Positions 34,892 through 44,499 of a stretch of 64,000 bases of DNA are shown piece after piece. The notes beneath the pieces were generated by a model, which saw nothing but the letters and a program-made list of their open reading frames with translations, had not been told where the DNA came from and searched no databases. Within the stretch, counting starts at the first letter, position 1, and every line of letters starts with the position of its first letter. Source of the DNA: Thermohalobaculum sp039816045 (GTDB lineage: Bacteria; Pseudomonadota; Alphaproteobacteria; Rhodobacterales; Rhodobacteraceae); NCBI GenBank assembly GCA_039816045.1, contig JBCBYB010000006.1, forward strand, positions 1-64,000. Direction: 5' to 3'. The translations under genes and the position numbers were made by a program.

Positions 34892-36352
34892 ATGACCGCC
34901 GAGGCCGCCTTCCCCTTCGACAACAGCTACGCGCGCCTGCCGGAGCGCTTCTATGCCCGGCTGGACCCGGCACCGGCAGCGGAGCCGCGGATGATCCGGC
35001 TCAACCGCGACCTTGCGGCCGAGTTGGGTCTCGATCCCGCCGCACTGGATGGGCCGGAGGGCGCGCGGTTGCTCTCGGGAGCCGCGGTGCCTGTTGGTGC
35101 GGACCCCATCGCCCAAGCCTATGCCGGGCATCAGTTCGGCGGCTTCTCCCCGCAGCTCGGCGACGGTCGCGCGATCCTGCTCGGTGAGGTTGTGGACGCT
35201 GAGGGCCGGCGCCGCGACCTCCAACTCAAAGGCTCCGGGCGCACCCCGTTCAGCCGGGGGGGCGACGGGCTCGCGCCTTTGGGCCCGGTGCTGCGGGAGT
35301 ACATCGTGGCAGAGGCGATGGCGGCGCTGGGTGTGCCCACCACCCGGTCGTTGGCCGCCGTGCTCACCGGCGGTCGGGTCGTGCGCAAGACGGTCTCCCC
35401 CGGTGCCGTGTTGACGCGCGTGGCCGCGAGCCATATCCGGGTCGGCACCTTCGAGTTCTTCGCCGCGCGCCAGGATCATGAGGCACTGCGGACCCTCACG
35501 GATTACGCCATTGCGCGCCACGACCCTGCGGCAGCGGATGCGGAGAACCCGGCGCTTGCCTTCTATGAGGGCGTCATTGCCCGCCAGGCCCGCCTGATCG
35601 CCCGCTGGATGGCGCTCGGCTTCATCCACGGCGTGATGAACACGGACAACATGACGATCTCAGGTGAGACCATCGATTACGGGCCCTGCGCCTTTATGGA
35701 CGGCTATGACCCCCAAACGGTGTACAGCTCCATCGACCACCAGGGCCGCTATGCCTATGCCAACCAGCCCGGGATCGCCCATTGGAACCTCGTATGCCTT
35801 GCGCAGGCGATGCTGCCCGTGCTGGCGGAGACACCCGAGGCAGCCCTCGAAGCCGCGCAAGGGGCGGTTGACCGGTTCCCCGCGCTCTATGAGGCGGCCT
35901 GGGTGGCTGAGATGCGGGCAAAGCTCGGCCTCGCCACCGAAGCGGAGGGGGACGCGGCACTGGCCACCGATCTCCTGACCCGGATGGCCGGGGATGCGGC
36001 GGATTTCACGCGTACCTTCAGGGGGCTTTCGGAGCCCGGTGCGGCGCGGGCGGAGTTCGCCGACCCTGCCGCGTTCGATGCGTGGGAAGCGCAGTGGCAG
36101 GCCCGTCTGGCTGCCGAGGGCGCCACCCCCGCAGACCGACGTGACCGGTTGCGCGCGGCAAACCCCGCGGTGATCCCGCGCAACCATATGGTTGAGGAGG
36201 CGATCGCCGCTGGTCTGACGGGAGTTTACATGCCGTTCGAGACCCTTATCGGCGTGCTCGCCCGGCCGTTCGACGATCACCCGGATCACCCGCGCCACAC
36301 CCGCCCGCCTAAGGCGCATGAGGTGGTCCAAGCGACCTTCTGCGGCACATGA
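34892..36352 (+). CDS. selO: Protein adenylyltransferase SelO (YdiU/UPF0061)
   Basis: A 486-residue SelO pseudokinase, which transfers AMP to proteins and helps control redox balance. Conserved parts include AYAGHQFGGFSPQLGDGRA, QLKGSGRTPFSRGGDG and the catalytic-region HGVMNTDNMTISGETIDYGP. The C-terminal end is FCGT, typical for bacterial members lacking selenocysteine. The ATG at 34892 follows GGGAGA. Confidence 0.92.
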   Translation: MTAEAAFPFDNSYARLPERFYARLDPAPAAEPRMIRLNRDLAAELGLDPAALDGPEGARLLSGAAVPVGADPIAQAYAGHQFGGFSPQLGDGRAILLGEVVDAEGRRRDLQLKGSGRTPFSRGGDGLAPLGPVLREYIVAEAMAALGVPTTRSLAAVLTGGRVVRKTVSPGAVLTRVAASHIRVGTFEFFAARQDHEALRTLTDYAIARHDPAAADAENPALAFYEGVIARQARLIARWMALGFIHGVMNTDNMTISGETIDYGPCAFMDGYDPQTVYSSIDHQGRYAYANQPGIAHWNLVCLAQAMLPVLAETPEAALEAAQGAVDRFPALYEAAWVAEMRAKLGLATEAEGDAALATDLLTRMAGDAADFTRTFRGLSEPGAARAEFADPAAFDAWEAQWQARLAAEGATPADRRDRLRAANPAVIPRNHMVEEAIAAGLTGVYMPFETLIGVLARPFDDHPDHPRHTRPPKAHEVVQATFCGT

Positions 36353-36380
36353 ACCGCCCGGTGTGGCGCCGCGCACCCCA

Positions 36381-37256
36381 ATGAGCCGACCGTTCGCCAC
36401 CCTTGTCGGCTTCGGCGCGGTGTTGCTTTGGGCGCTGCTCGCGCTGTTGACGGCGGCGAGCGGGGCCGTGCCGCCCTTCCAACTCGCCGCTCTGTGCTTT
36501 GCCATTGGGGGGACCGCTGGCGCCCTGACCTGGACCGCACGGCCGGGCGCGTGGCGCGCGCTGCGCCAACCCTGGCAGGTCTGGGCGCTCGGGATCGGCG
36601 GGCTCTTCGGCTACCACTTCGTTTATTTCTCGGCGCTCAGGGCGGCCCCCGCGGTGGAGGCGAGCCTCATCGCCTTTCTCTGGCCGCTCCTGATTGTGGT
36701 GTTCTCCGCGCTTGCTCCGGGAGAGCGCCTCCGCCCCCACCACATCGCCGGCGCGCTTCTGGGGTTCGCAGGGGCAGCGTTGATCGTGACCAAAGGCGAG
36801 AGCCTCAGCCTCGAGCCCGCCTATGCCGGAGGCTACGCCCTGGCGCTGGTCGCCGCTCTGATCTGGTCATCCTACTCGGTGCTGTCGCGCCGCTTCGCCG
36901 AGGTTCCGACCGATGCCGTGACCGGGTTCTGTCTGGTGACCGCGGTGCTCGCGAGCCTCTGCCACCTGGCGCTCGAGACCACGGTTTGGCCCGCCACCCT
37001 CACCGAATGGCTCGCGGTCGTTGGCCTTGGCCTCGGCCCCGTGGGGCTGGCATTCTATGTCTGGGACATCGGCGTGAAGCGGGGCGACATCCAGGTTCTC
37101 GGGGCCGCAAGCTATGGCGCGCCTCTGCTCTCGACCTTGGTGCTTGTGGCCCTCGGCTTTGCACCGCTGACCTGGACCATTGCTGCCGCCTGCCTCCTCA
37201 TCACCCTGGGCGCCGTCGTGGCTGCCCGTGACATGCTCCGGGGCGGCAGCCACTGA
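36381..37256 (+). CDS. DMT superfamily (EamA) transporter, YddG-like
   Basis: A 291-residue protein with about ten transmembrane segments in two EamA halves; the spacing and GIGGLFGYHFVYFSALRAAP segment resemble the aromatic amino acid exporter YddG group. It begins 28 bases after selO on the same strand. The substrate is not known. Confidence 0.85.
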   Translation: MSRPFATLVGFGAVLLWALLALLTAASGAVPPFQLAALCFAIGGTAGALTWTARPGAWRALRQPWQVWALGIGGLFGYHFVYFSALRAAPAVEASLIAFLWPLLIVVFSALAPGERLRPHHIAGALLGFAGAALIVTKGESLSLEPAYAGGYALALVAALIWSSYSVLSRRFAEVPTDAVTGFCLVTAVLASLCHLALETTVWPATLTEWLAVVGLGLGPVGLAFYVWDIGVKRGDIQVLGAASYGAPLLSTLVLVALGFAPLTWTIAAACLLITLGAVVAARDMLRGGSH

Positions 37257-37324
37257 GGCGCAGTCCGTCATTCCGGCTTGACGGCAGACAGGCTCCGAGC
37301 GACGCTCTGGATCGGAGGACAGCC

Positions 37325-37390
37325 ATGCGCGATCTCGTCACCGACCGCCGTTCCGGACGCCGCGCCACAGGGTGCGATCTCGTCGCCTGA
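37325..37390 (+). CDS. Small 21-codon open reading frame with a strong ribosome binding site
   Basis: ATG at 37325 is preceded by GGAGGA (37314-37319) with 5 bases between, and a TGA closes the frame 47 bases before hyuA. The peptide is rich in Arg and Asp. The sequence GCGATCTCGTC occurs near both its ends. It could be a leader peptide for the hydantoinase operon, but homology would be needed to trust it. Confidence 0.3.
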   Translation: MRDLVTDRRSGRRATGCDLVA

Positions 37391-37437
37391 CAGGGGGACA
37401 CGCCGCCCTCTGTTCCCCTTCACTCCGGACGGTCCCC

Positions 37438-39498
37438 ATGCCAGAGCTGCGCCTCGCCATCGACATCGGTGGCACGTTTACCGACATTGCCATCGCGGAC
37501 GGCCAAGGCGGCCTCCGCACGACGACGAAAACGCCGACAACCCATGCCGACCCAGCCGAAGGCGCGCTGATCGGCACCCGCATCGCGCTCGCCGAGATCG
37601 GGGCGGGAATGACCGAGATCGGCGGGCTCGTGCACGGCACGACACTGGCCACCAACGCCCTGATCGAGCGGCGCGGGGCCTGTGTGGCCAACGTCACGAC
37701 CGCGGGGTTCCGAGACATCCTCGAGATCGCCTATGAGCGGCGCTACAGCCAATACGACATCGACATCGAAAAGCCCGACCTGATCGTCCCGCGATCCCGC
37801 TGCTTCACGGTGCCGGAGCGGATGACAGCAGCGGGCATCGCGCTTTCCCCGCTCGACCCCACTGCAATCGACCGTCTGCTCGCCGAGCTTGATGCCAGCG
37901 GGGCCGAGGCGGTCGCCGTGTGCCTGCTCCACGCCTATGCCAACCCCGCCCATGAGCGCCAGTTGGCGGCGCTGATCGCCGAAGCGCGCCCTGCGCTCGC
38001 GGTCTCGCTTTCCTCGGACGTGAGCCCCGAGGCGCGGGAGTTCGACCGGCTCTGCACCACCGTCGCCAACGCCTATATCCAGCCGCTGATGGCGCGGTAT
38101 CTCACAGCCTTCGAGGCGGCTTTCGCGGCGGAGGGGCTTGCCTGTCCCATCCTCATGATGACCTCGGGCGGCGGCATGACGACGCTCGAGACCGCTCGGC
38201 GGCTGCCGGTGCGCCTGGTCGAGAGCGGGCCCTCCGGAGGCGCGGTCCTGGCGGCGCGGGTCGCGCGCATGGCCGGGCTCGACCGGGTCCTCTCATTCGA
38301 CATGGGCGGCACCACGGCAAAGCTCTGCCTGATCGACCAGGGACGCCCTCAGACCGCGCGGCGCTTCGAGATCGCGCGAGCGGCGCGCTTCGTGAAGGGC
38401 TCCGGCATGCCCGTCCGCATCCCCGTCGTCGAGATGATCGAGATCGGGGCGGGCGGCGGCTCCATCGCGCGGCGCGACGGTTTGGGGCGGATCGCCGTGG
38501 GCCCGGAAAGCGCGGGCTCCGAGCCCGGCCCCGCCTGTTTCGCGCGCGGGGGCACGGCGCCCACGGTCACGGATGCGGATGTGGCGCTCGGCCTGATCGA
38601 TCCCGCACGGTTCGCGGAAGGGCGGCTGACCATCGATCCGGCTACTGCGCAGGGCGCGCTTGCAGCCCTTGGCGCGGATGCCGCCCGCGGTGTCTCGGGC
38701 ACGGTGGATGAGAGCATGGCGAGTGCCGCCCGCATGCACGCGGTCGAATCGGGTAAGGATCTCGAGAGCCGGACCATGGTCGCCTTTGGCGGCAACGGTC
38801 CGCTCCACGCGGTGCGGGTCGCGCGTCGCGCCGGCGTCTCGCGCGTGCTGGTGCCGCCGGGACCGGGCGTCGGCTCGGCCATCGGGTTCCTGGTGGCGCC
38901 CGTTGCCTTCGAGACGGTGCGCAGCCTCTATACCACGCTCGACGCGCCTGATTTCGCGGCGGTGAACGCGTTGCTCGCGGCTATGGAGAGCGAGGCCCGG
39001 ACGGTGGTGGCCGCCGGCGCCCCGGGCCAAGCGACCGCAGCGCGACGCGCGGCCTTCATGCGCTATCGCGGCCAGGGGCATGAGATCGAAATCGCCCTGC
39101 CCAACCGGTCCCTCACACCCATGGACACGACGCTGCTGACCCAGCATTTTGAGGCCGCCTACGCGCTGCAGTTCGCCCGCGCGGTGCCAGGCATGGAGAT
39201 CGAGATTCTCAACTGGGCGGTCTCGGTCGCGACGCCGGAGACGCCTTTGCCCAATCCGCCAGCCGAACCGGCGCCGCACGCAGCCGTTCCGGTCGCGCAC
39301 CGCCAGATCACGTGCGACGAAACCGGAGCGGCCCTGGCAGCCGCCGTCTTCGACCGCCTGGCGCTTGCCCCCGGTGCACAGCTCGAAGGCCCGGCCCTGA
39401 TCGTCGAGCCTCAGACCACCACCCACGTCGCACCCGGCTGGACCGCACGGGTCGACGCAACCCTCAACCTTGTGCTCACCCGGGAGGGCGCCCAATGA
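37438..39498 (+). CDS. hyuA: Hydantoinase/oxoprolinase family protein, subunit A
   Basis: A 686-residue subunit A with the N-terminal ATP-binding IDIGGTFTDIA and the central LSFDMGGTTAKLCLID and GAGGGSIA motifs of the ASKHA-like fold. With subunit B it hydrolyses hydantoins or 5-oxoproline in an ATP-dependent reaction; acetone carboxylase-like activity is also known in the family. It overlaps hyuB (ATGA). Confidence 0.9.
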   Translation: MPELRLAIDIGGTFTDIAIADGQGGLRTTTKTPTTHADPAEGALIGTRIALAEIGAGMTEIGGLVHGTTLATNALIERRGACVANVTTAGFRDILEIAYERRYSQYDIDIEKPDLIVPRSRCFTVPERMTAAGIALSPLDPTAIDRLLAELDASGAEAVAVCLLHAYANPAHERQLAALIAEARPALAVSLSSDVSPEAREFDRLCTTVANAYIQPLMARYLTAFEAAFAAEGLACPILMMTSGGGMTTLETARRLPVRLVESGPSGGAVLAARVARMAGLDRVLSFDMGGTTAKLCLIDQGRPQTARRFEIARAARFVKGSGMPVRIPVVEMIEIGAGGGSIARRDGLGRIAVGPESAGSEPGPACFARGGTAPTVTDADVALGLIDPARFAEGRLTIDPATAQGALAALGADAARGVSGTVDESMASAARMHAVESGKDLESRTMVAFGGNGPLHAVRVARRAGVSRVLVPPGPGVGSAIGFLVAPVAFETVRSLYTTLDAPDFAAVNALLAAMESEARTVVAAGAPGQATAARRAAFMRYRGQGHEIEIALPNRSLTPMDTTLLTQHFEAAYALQFARAVPGMEIEILNWAVSVATPETPLPNPPAEPAPHAAVPVAHRQITCDETGAALAAAVFDRLALAPGAQLEGPALIVEPQTTTHVAPGWTARVDATLNLVLTREGAQ

Positions 39499-41111
39499 CC
39501 GACCGCACCCGTCTCGACATCCTCTGGAACCGCCTCCTCGCGGTGGTGGAGGAACAGGGCCAGGCGCTTGTGCGCGCAGCCTTCAGCCCCATCGTGCGGG
39601 AATGCGGCGACATCTCCGCCGGGCTCTTCGACCCAGAGGGCCAGATGCTCGCCCAGGCGGTCACGGGCACACCGGGCCACATCAACACCATGGCCGAGGC
39701 GGTGAAGGCCCTGCTCGCACGCTTCCCGCTCGCCGAGATGCGCCCCGGCGATGTCTACATGACCAACGATCCGTGGCTCGCCTCCGGACATCTCAACGAT
39801 TTTCTCCTGCTGATGCCGGCCTTTCGCGAGGGGCGCGTTCTGGGGCTCGCCTCCTGCACCTCGCATCTGGTGGATCTCGGCGGGCGCGGCATGGGGCCCG
39901 AGGGCGAGGACATCTATGACGAGGGGCTGCTGATCCCGCCTTGCCGGCTGGTCGAGCGGGGCACGGTCAACGCGCTGCTGCTGGACATCGTCCGTGCCAA
40001 CTCCCGCGAGCCCGTGGCGAACGAAGGCGACATCTACGCGCTGATCGCCTGTTGCGAGACCGGGGTGCGGCGGCTGACCGAGACCATGGACGAGTTCGGC
40101 CTGACCGATCTCAGCGCGCTCGCCGCGCACATCATCGAGACCTCCGAGACCGCCCAGCGCGCGGCCATCGCAAAGGTCCCACCTGGGGTCTACACTCACC
40201 GGATGGTGCTCGACGGCTATGAGGCGCCGATCCATCTGGCCGCCCGCTTGGCGGTGGCGGACGGCGCCATGCATCTGGACTTTGCCGGAACCTCCGGCTG
40301 CTCGGCCAAGGGGATCAATGTGCCGCTGAACTATGCCACGGCCTACTCGGTCTTTGGCCTGCGTTGCATCGTGGGCGCCGAGATCCCTAACAACGCCGGC
40401 TCGCTGGCGCCCTTTCGGGTGACCGCCCCGCCTGGCTGCATCCTGAACGCGCAGGCCCCCGCCCCGGTCGCCATGCGTCACACCATCGGGCAGATGACGC
40501 CGGATCTGGTCTTCGGCTGTCTCGCACAAGCCCTGCCTGATCATGTCCCGGCGGAGGGGGCATCGTGCATGTACGACCTGCCGCTGCGCTCGGCGCCCGA
40601 GGTCGCGCGAACGGGAGGGCGCCCCTTTGCGCTGGAGCTCACCCACAACGGGGGAACAGGGGCCCGGCCCTCCCGCGACGGGCTGTCGGCCACTGCCTTC
40701 CCGAGTGGGGTCTGGGGCAGCCAGGTCGAGATCTCGGAGAGCGTCGCGCCAATCCTGATCAACCGGCGCGAGCTGATCCCCGGCAGCGGCGGACGAGGGC
40801 GCCAGCGGGGCGGTCTCGGCCAGCGCATCGAGCTGGAGAGCGCAGACGGCCAGGCGCTGACGGTGTTCTTGTCGGTCGAGCGCATCGCCAACCCCGCAGA
40901 AGGGCGCGCTGGTGGCGAGCCCGGGGCACCGGGACGCATCCGGGTGGGCGACGGACCCGACCTGCCGGGCAAAGGCGAGCTTCGCCTCGACCCCGGGGAG
41001 CGGTTGATCTTCGAGACCCCGGGCGGCGGCGGGTTCGGCCCACCAGAGGAGCGCTCCCCCGAGGCCCACGCTCGAGACATCGCCGACGGCTTGGTGGAGG
41101 ACACCCAATGA
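39495..41111 (+). CDS. hyuB: Hydantoinase/oxoprolinase family protein, subunit B
   Basis: A 538-residue subunit B: SPIVRECGDISAGLFD near the N-terminus, YMTNDPWLASGHLNDF with the metal-binding residues, and ETPGGGGFG at the C-terminus. It is the partner of the upstream subunit A. ATGA overlaps link hyuA, hyuB, the aminotransferase and the racemase-like gene into one operon. Confidence 0.9.
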   Translation: MTDRTRLDILWNRLLAVVEEQGQALVRAAFSPIVRECGDISAGLFDPEGQMLAQAVTGTPGHINTMAEAVKALLARFPLAEMRPGDVYMTNDPWLASGHLNDFLLLMPAFREGRVLGLASCTSHLVDLGGRGMGPEGEDIYDEGLLIPPCRLVERGTVNALLLDIVRANSREPVANEGDIYALIACCETGVRRLTETMDEFGLTDLSALAAHIIETSETAQRAAIAKVPPGVYTHRMVLDGYEAPIHLAARLAVADGAMHLDFAGTSGCSAKGINVPLNYATAYSVFGLRCIVGAEIPNNAGSLAPFRVTAPPGCILNAQAPAPVAMRHTIGQMTPDLVFGCLAQALPDHVPAEGASCMYDLPLRSAPEVARTGGRPFALELTHNGGTGARPSRDGLSATAFPSGVWGSQVEISESVAPILINRRELIPGSGGRGRQRGGLGQRIELESADGQALTVFLSVERIANPAEGRAGGEPGAPGRIRVGDGPDLPGKGELRLDPGERLIFETPGGGGFGPPEERSPEAHARDIADGLVEDTQ

Positions 41112-42169
41112 CCCCGCTTGCCCATATCGCAGCGCTCGCCCCTTATGGCGCGGCAGAGCTCGGCCCCGAACTCACCTCGCTCGCCCAGAACGAAAGCGCG
41201 TTCCCCCCGAGCCCCCGCGCGCTCGAGGCCGCCCGCATGGCGCTCGCCGAGGCACGGCTCTACCCCGACCCCAACTGGACGCTGTTGCGCAGGGCCATCG
41301 CCGAGACCCATCCTCTGGGCCCGGGCGAGATCCTCTGCGGCGCCGGCTCGATGGAGCTGATCGGAGCGCTGGCCACGGCCTATCTCGGGCCGGGACGCCG
41401 CGCGCTGATCCCAGCCCATGCTTATCCCTATTTCGCAACGGCCGTCGCACAGACCGGAGCCGCCCTCGACCGCGCGCCCGAAGACAGGTTCACAGCGGAC
41501 CCCGACGCGCTGCTCGCCGCGGTGCGCTCCGAGACGACGGTTCTGTTCCTCGCGAACCCCGGCAACCCGACGGGCACGCACCTGCCGCCCGAGGCAATAC
41601 GGGCCCTGCGTGCAGCCCTGCCGTCCCATGTCCTCTTGGTGCTCGACGAGGCTTATGGCGAGTTCGCCGACCCATCCGAGGGCGCATGCTGGGATCTGGT
41701 GGCGCGCGGAGACACCGTGGTGTTGCGGACACTCTCCAAAGCCTATGCGCTGGCGTCGCTGCGGGCCGGGTGGGGTCTGTTTCCACCGGAGATCGCGTCG
41801 CTGCTCCGGCGGGTGCTGCGGCCCAACACGCTCTCGGCGCCCACCCAAGCGGCGGCCGCCGCAGCACTGCGGGACCGGGCGCACCGCGACCGCATCGTCG
41901 CCGAGACGGCGGCCAGGCGGGAAAGCTTCGGGGCACGCCTTGCAAAGGCCGGGTTCACACTGCCCGGAAGCGCCACCAATTTCGTCCTCGCGCCCTTTGC
42001 CTCCGCCACCGACGCCCAATCGGCGGACCGCGCGATCAGGGCCGGCGGCATTGCCCCGCGCTCGGCCGCCGGCGCGGGTCTGCCCCACGCCTTGCGCATC
42101 ACCATTGGCCCGGAAGCCGCCATGGACCACGCCGCAGATATCCTCACCACCCACGGAGGCGCCCCATGA
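41108..42169 (+). CDS. Histidinol-phosphate aminotransferase-like PLP enzyme
   Basis: A 353-residue fold-type I aminotransferase. It has NPGNPTGTHLP, VLDEAYGEF and the PLP lysine in TLSKAYALASLRAGWG. It looks like HisC but sits in a hydantoinase operon, so it probably acts on an amino acid released by that pathway. It overlaps both neighbours by 4 bases. Confidence 0.85.
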   Translation: MTPLAHIAALAPYGAAELGPELTSLAQNESAFPPSPRALEAARMALAEARLYPDPNWTLLRRAIAETHPLGPGEILCGAGSMELIGALATAYLGPGRRALIPAHAYPYFATAVAQTGAALDRAPEDRFTADPDALLAAVRSETTVLFLANPGNPTGTHLPPEAIRALRAALPSHVLLVLDEAYGEFADPSEGACWDLVARGDTVVLRTLSKAYALASLRAGWGLFPPEIASLLRRVLRPNTLSAPTQAAAAAALRDRAHRDRIVAETAARRESFGARLAKAGFTLPGSATNFVLAPFASATDAQSADRAIRAGGIAPRSAAGAGLPHALRITIGPEAAMDHAADILTTHGGAP

Positions 42170-42915
42170 TCCGCCTGGGTGTCCTTGTCCCCTTCTCCAA
42201 CACCATCCTGGAGCCGGATCTCGCGCAGCTGATGCCACCAGGGGTGTCGATCCACCCGGCGCGCCTCGGCGGTTACGACCTCGACGCCGTCCCCGACAGT
42301 GCCCAGATGGCGGGCCTTGGCGCAGCGGATCTCGACGAGCCCCTCCGGTTGGTGGCCGGGGTCCGCCCGCATATGGTGCTCTATGGCTGCACCTCGGCGA
42401 CGCTGGCGCATGGCATAGCCTTCGACGTCGAGCTCGCCGCCCAAGTGCAGGACCGCATCGGCGTGCCGAGCGTGACGGCTGCGGGCTCGGTGGTGATGGC
42501 CCTCCGCACGCTGGGGGTGCGGCAGATCGGGTTCGCCTCGCCCTATGTGGCGGAATTGAATGATCGCGCAGTGGCCTTCCTCTCCGACGCCGGTTTTGCG
42601 ACGGTGTCCCGGGCCGATGTGGGGCGCACCCTTGGCAACGACGAGCAATGCGCGCTGACCCCGGAGGAGATCATGGCTCTCGGACACCAGGCCGACAGCA
42701 GCGCAGCGGAGGCGATCGTGCTCTCCTGCACGGATATGCGCAGCGTCGAGGCACTCGAGCCCCTGGAGGCGGCCCTCGGCAAACCCGTGATCACCTCGAA
42801 CCAGGCGATGGCCTATGCGGTGCTCTCGACCCTCGGGCTCGGCTCCGGTGCCGTCGGAGGCCGTCTGCTCTCACGCCTCAGCGCCCGAACAGCCCCGGGC
42901 GCGGATCGTCGCTGA
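42166..42915 (+). CDS. Asp/Glu racemase superfamily protein (maleate isomerase / hydantoin racemase-like)
   Basis: A 249-residue protein with two catalytic cysteines in the expected places (LYGCTSATLAHG and VLSCTDMRS). It begins VLVPFSNTILEPDL, a pattern seen in maleate isomerase and arylmalonate decarboxylase-like proteins. In this operon a racemase of the substrate is the natural role, but an isomerase is possible. It ends 38 bases inside the convergent lipoprotein gene. Confidence 0.8.
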   Translation: MIRLGVLVPFSNTILEPDLAQLMPPGVSIHPARLGGYDLDAVPDSAQMAGLGAADLDEPLRLVAGVRPHMVLYGCTSATLAHGIAFDVELAAQVQDRIGVPSVTAAGSVVMALRTLGVRQIGFASPYVAELNDRAVAFLSDAGFATVSRADVGRTLGNDEQCALTPEEIMALGHQADSSAAEAIVLSCTDMRSVEALEPLEAALGKPVITSNQAMAYAVLSTLGLGSGAVGGRLLSRLSARTAPGADRR

Positions 42916-43084
42916 GCTGCGCTCTGATCTCCCGACACCGGGAGGTCAGCACGTAAGGATCACTGCCGAGGCACGCGAGATAGGCCCGCTCCAGATCTGA
43001 CGAGGGGTTCCGAAGGGGTTGCTCGCCGGACCCGGTGCAGGCCGCCAGCAGCGCGAGGAGAAGGATCGGGGATCGGTGTGTCAT
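42878..43084 (-). CDS. Small putative lipoprotein
   Basis: A 68-residue protein with a short signal peptide and lipobox LLALLAAC, so it would be lipidated at that Cys. The mature part has two further cysteines (YLACLGSDPYVLTSRC) that could form a disulphide. The ATG at 43084 was chosen for the signal peptide; GGAGGT lies 11 bases upstream. Function is unknown. Confidence 0.65.
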   Translation of the reverse strand: MTHRSPILLLALLAACTGSGEQPLRNPSSDLERAYLACLGSDPYVLTSRCREIRAQLSDDPRPGLFGR

Positions 43085-43149
43085 GGGGCGATGGTACCTC
43101 CGGCGCCCCGGAGTTGACAGCCCGCCGAGACGCCGCATCTGCCGCAGAG

Positions 43150-43878
43150 ATGGAGACACTCGGATCCCCCTACAGCGCGCTGGTCGCCGGCGCATCCGGC
43201 GGCATCGGTGCGGCGCTTGTGCAGGCGCTGGCGGCCGATCCCGCTTGTCGTGAGGTGCTGGCCGCAAGCCGAGCAGGCACAGGATCCGAGGGGGCAAAAA
43301 TCCGCCCCCTTCCGCTCGATCTCACGGATCCTGGCAGCATCGAGACCGCGGCGGCCCAGACCGACCCCGATCTGCGCCTGGTGATCTGCGCGACCGGATA
43401 CCTGCACGGTGCCGCCGGCGGGCCGGAGAAATCCTGGCGCCAGATCGAGCCCGAAGCTTTGGCCCACGCCTTTGCCGTCAATGCGACCGGTCCTGCGATG
43501 CTCGCGCGGCACCTGCTGCCCCGCCTGCCGCGCAAGGAACGGGCCATCTTTGCGGCGTTGTCGGCCCGAGTGGGCTCGATATCCGACAACCGAGCGGGCG
43601 GCTGGTATGGCTACCGTGCCTCCAAAGCCGCGCTGAACCAGATCCTGAAATGCCTTGCCATCGAGGCTTCGCGGAGCATGCGTTCGTTGGTGGTTGCCGG
43701 CCTCCAACCCGGAACCGTGCGCACGGATCTCTCCGCGCCCTTCCGCAGCCAGACCGCCCCGGAGGACCTCTTCGAGCCGGGCATCGCCGCGGCCCAACTG
43801 CTCGCGGTGCTCGACAGTCTTTCGCCCGCGCAATCGGGCCGTGTGTTCGACTGGGCGGGTCGGGAGGTTCCCCCCTGA
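43150..43878 (+). CDS. SDR family oxidoreductase, C-factor (CsgA)-like
   Basis: A 242-residue SDR with AGASGGIGAAL near the N-terminus, NATGP and YRASK. The short form and the LRLVICATGYLHG strand fit the cell-cell signalling factor CsgA-like group. The start is set at 43150; the frame is open from 43078. It is 69 bases upstream of the sigma factor gene. Confidence 0.83.
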   Translation: METLGSPYSALVAGASGGIGAALVQALAADPACREVLAASRAGTGSEGAKIRPLPLDLTDPGSIETAAAQTDPDLRLVICATGYLHGAAGGPEKSWRQIEPEALAHAFAVNATGPAMLARHLLPRLPRKERAIFAALSARVGSISDNRAGGWYGYRASKAALNQILKCLAIEASRSMRSLVVAGLQPGTVRTDLSAPFRSQTAPEDLFEPGIAAAQLLAVLDSLSPAQSGRVFDWAGREVPP

Positions 43879-43947
43879 CAACATCGCTGTAAAAATCTCG
43901 ACCGCTCCGCCAAGATGGGGCGCAGCCGCGGCGTCCAAGGGACCAGG

Positions 43948-44499
43948 ATGGCGGAGGAAGACGAGGACAGCCGGCTCGCACTGCGGGCAGCGGCGGGCGA
44001 TGGCGGCGCGTTCGGCGCGCTGCTCGAGCGGCATTATGCGCGCATCCACCGGATCGGCTGGCGGCTCCTCGGCAGCGCGGCGGAGGCGGACGATCTGGCG
44101 CAGGACGTGTGTGCGGGGCTGGCCGCCCGGATCAGCGGCTGGCGCGGAGAGGCGGCCTTCACCACCTGGCTGACCACGCTGACGCTGAACGCGGCGCGGG
44201 ATCGGCTGCGGGCCCGCGGGCGCCGGGTGGCCCGCGATGCGGTGTGGGCGGAGACCGACGCGCTTGCCCGTGCTGGCTCCGAGGCCCGGGCCGAGGAAAC
44301 CCTCTGGCTGCACGGAGCGCTCGCGGCCTTGCCCGATGGTTTGCGGGAGACCGCCGTTTTGGTGCTCGACGACGGCATGGCCCATGCGGAGGCCGGTGAG
44401 GCGCTCGGTGTCTCCGCCGGCACGGTCTCCTGGCGCATGAGCGAGATCCGCCGCCGCCTCAAGGCGTTCGCGGCGACAGAGGAAGGAGCGGTCCGATGA
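43948..44499 (+). CDS. ECF-type RNA polymerase sigma factor
   Basis: A 183-residue sigma-70 family protein: region 2 is GAFGALLERHYARIHRIGWR to EADDLAQDVCAGL, and region 4 is LPDGLRETAVLVLDDGMAHA with an HTH. No regions 1 or 3 are seen. The ATG at 43948 follows AAGGGACCAGG. It overlaps the VWA protein gene by 4 bases, so that protein is likely to be its regulator. Confidence 0.9.
   Translation: MAEEDEDSRLALRAAAGDGGAFGALLERHYARIHRIGWRLLGSAAEADDLAQDVCAGLAARISGWRGEAAFTTWLTTLTLNAARDRLRARGRRVARDAVWAETDALARAGSEARAEETLWLHGALAALPDGLRETAVLVLDDGMAHAEAGEALGVSAGTVSWRMSEIRRRLKAFAATEEGAVR

Noticed and set aside
39411..41108. Minus-strand frame of 565 codons opposite hyuB
   Set aside because: Shadow of a clear hyuB gene; high GC removes stop codons on the other strand.
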